A stretch of DNA of 64,000 bases. Source: Sardina pilchardus. Its lineage: Eukaryota; Chordata; Actinopteri; Clupeiformes; Clupeidae. Below are positions 62,351 to 64,000 of the stretch, piece after piece. Below the pieces are notes generated by a model. It ran no database searches and had not been told where the DNA came from. It worked only from the letters and a program-made list of their open reading frames with translations. How positions within the stretch are numbered: position 1 is the first letter of the stretch; every line of letters begins with the position of its first letter. The DNA lies in the NCBI RefSeq assembly GCF_963854185.1, contig NC_085004.1, positions 13,936,599 through 14,000,598 on the forward strand, in the 5' to 3' direction. The position numbers were made by a program, and so were the translations under genes.

Positions 62351-62937
62351 CTGATGAAAACAGTCAACACATGGCAAAAACACCACACCGTCTTTGCCGT
62401 GTTTTTCAGCACCTTGTTTAGGGATAGAGGAAACCGACTGAGAAACTTGAGGATTCAGGGCAGACGTGGTGGAGAGGGGGGATTATGTCCTCAGGCAGGG
62501 TGCCCCTGGCTGCTGTTAACTCACTTTCATGTGTCTTTGACACCCCTCATTTAATTTCAAATAAATACGCCATCCTGATCCACACAGAGAGGATAAGGAA
62601 ATCACTCAAGGCAGTGGGCTGTGCTCCCATTGTTATGGTGCAGACGAGGAGTAGCCAGCAGACTGCTCAAGAGATTAAAATGATTCATTTGAAAAAAAAA
62701 TAAAAAATCCTGGCTGGTTGCTTCTGAGCATCCAAATGAAGTGTGTGATGGCTATAAGCTAATGCTCAGACACACTGGGGTCTCTCAGAGTGCATGCCCA
62801 TGAAAGGGAACTGTTTTCGTGAGAAAACTGCGCCACCGACATACTGACATCTGCCGGGCCGCCTGCGTGGGTGAAGGTAAACACCTCTGTGTGTGTGTCT
62901 GTACCGGTCTCAGGTCGAACTCAGCCGAGTGGAGTGA

Positions 62938-63374
62938 ATGGCCCCCTATGGAGCAGCAATGGACGGTGAAGAGGTCACCAGCGTGTTGGCGGTGAGCGCA
63001 GTCACTCTACTCAAGCCTCAGCTGGACCCCACAGGGGACGAAGAGACGCCCGTCCACGAGGGACACGAGGTGGTGGACCCCAAAGGGCCCCAATGCAACC
63101 CTGTCCTCTCCGGCCTGAACAGCTCCAGCACTAACAGGTGGGTGGGGGAAAGGCCTGCAGGTGGAGTTTGAGATAATGTGACAATAGATCATGCTTGATC
63201 AAGACTACATAAAAAGCAATTGTGCAGAGGATGGTATACAAATATGCATATACATTATGGACAATATGGTCTGAAATCTGTTTTTGATTTTATATGGTGT
63301 CTTATTGGATAGGATACGTGTAGAAACAGACTAGTCTAAGTTATCATAAATGATTAGACTTGCAAGGGCTGATA

Positions 63375-63414
<40 letters not shown>

Positions 63415-63713
63415 TGTGTGTGTGTGTGTGTGTTTACGTGGTGTTTTCTGTGTTTGTGTGTTCCTCTTCTCCCCAGCCTGTGTGCGGACGAGCCCTTCTG
63501 TCGCATCTGCCATGAGGGCAGCGGCGTGGAGGAGCTGCTGTCGCCGTGCGAGTGCTCGGGCTCGCTGGCCATGGTGCACCGGGCCTGTCTGGAGCGCTGG
63601 CTCACCGCCTCCAACACCAGCCGCTGTGAGCTCTGTCACTTTCAGTTTGCCTTGGAACGCCTGCCAAAACCACTCACTGAGGTGAGAGAGAGAGAGAGAG
63701 AGTGAGAGAGAGA

Positions 63714-63770
<57 letters not shown>

Positions 63771-64000
63771 ACTCGAGCTCAGCTGCACTGGTCATTCACA
63801 CCCTAGCATTCAAACGCCCACAAAAGCCACAGAAAGCCTTCTATCACACATACACACACTCGCTCTTTCTGCCTCTGTCTCTTTTCTGAGTCTCTTTTGT
63901 TTTGTTTCTCCTCTGTTATCTCTGAAAAGGACACGTCTATCTTTTCACACGCTCACTCATTTCAGTGGATTGTCCCTGCAGCCGTAACTGGACATTCTGT
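62938..64000 (+). CDS. MARCH2/3-like RING-CH E3 ubiquitin ligase, 5' part
   Basis: Coding exons 62938-63137 and 63477-63681 join in phase 2. The second exon encodes the RING-CH finger: CRIC at its start, CEC, H-x2-C in MVHRACLERWL, and CELC, the C4-H-C3 zinc pattern of MARCH enzymes, close to MARCH2/3 with NTS.CELCHFQFA and ending PKPLTE. In MARCH2/3 the next residue is Trp; at 63966 an acceptor TTTCAG is followed by TGG, so 63966-64000 may start the next exon, though its next residues do not match those I recall. Human MARCH2/3 then have two membrane spans, expected beyond the edge. MARCH2 and MARCH3 act on endosomal and plasma-membrane proteins. The N-terminal exon (MAPYGAAMDGEEV) is unlike those I recall; a start at the second Met (62959) has a better context. 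A GA repeat follows the exon at 63682-63770, and a GT repeat lies in the intron. Confidence 0.8.

Overview
The window is nuclear DNA from a vertebrate, almost certainly a ray-finned (teleost) fish. Genes are split by GT-AG introns, intergenic DNA is full of CA/GT, GA/CT and GATA microsatellites, and several short foldback DNA transposons and a LINE tail look teleost-like. The encoded proteins (serum amyloid A, a 177-residue heavy ferritin, a delta-type connexin) fit fish. I cannot name the species; nothing here is prokaryotic, viral or a CRISPR.

Layout. (1) 0.1-3.0 kb, minus strand: a decayed mitochondrial glutamate carrier gene of the slc25a22 type, with frameshifts, an in-frame stop and a missing exon. 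(2) 5.7-7.7 kb, plus: intact rplp2 (60S acidic ribosomal protein P2) with a 5'-TOP leader exon. In human, SLC25A22 and RPLP2 are close neighbours, so the pseudogene looks like a relic left at its ancestral address. (3) 8.2-18.9 kb: four serum amyloid A genes in tandem on the minus strand, all with open three-exon coding regions and TATA plus kappaB-like promoter sites. The repeated unit also carries pieces of rplp2, partly inverted, so the array arose by duplicating the rplp2-saa junction. A large palindrome sits on the promoter of the first saa gene, and an L2-like LINE tail replaced part of the fourth unit. (4) 19-23.6 kb: transposon remnants and a long GT microsatellite. (5) 23.6-26.9 kb, minus: ferritin heavy chain, with an iron-responsive element in a separate 5' leader exon. 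(6) 32.8-54.9 kb, plus: sh3gl3 (endophilin A3), 11 coding exons, a 13-kb first intron and a long linker before the SH3 domain. (7) 55.2-56.3 kb, minus: an uninterrupted delta-like connexin of 371 residues. (8) 62.9-64.0 kb, plus: 5' part of a MARCH2/3-like RING-CH ubiquitin ligase running off the right edge.

These are ordinary unlinked vertebrate genes, not an operon. The saa cluster (acute phase) and the ferritin (iron withholding, acute phase) are functionally related and lie about 5 kb apart, but I see no shared regulation. The unusual material is the saa/rplp2 array, its promoter palindrome, the slc25a22 relic, and a 380-bp non-coding duplication flanking the connexin-to-MARCH interval. 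Splice sites were read by eye from GT-AG and family alignment recalled from memory, without any database search.
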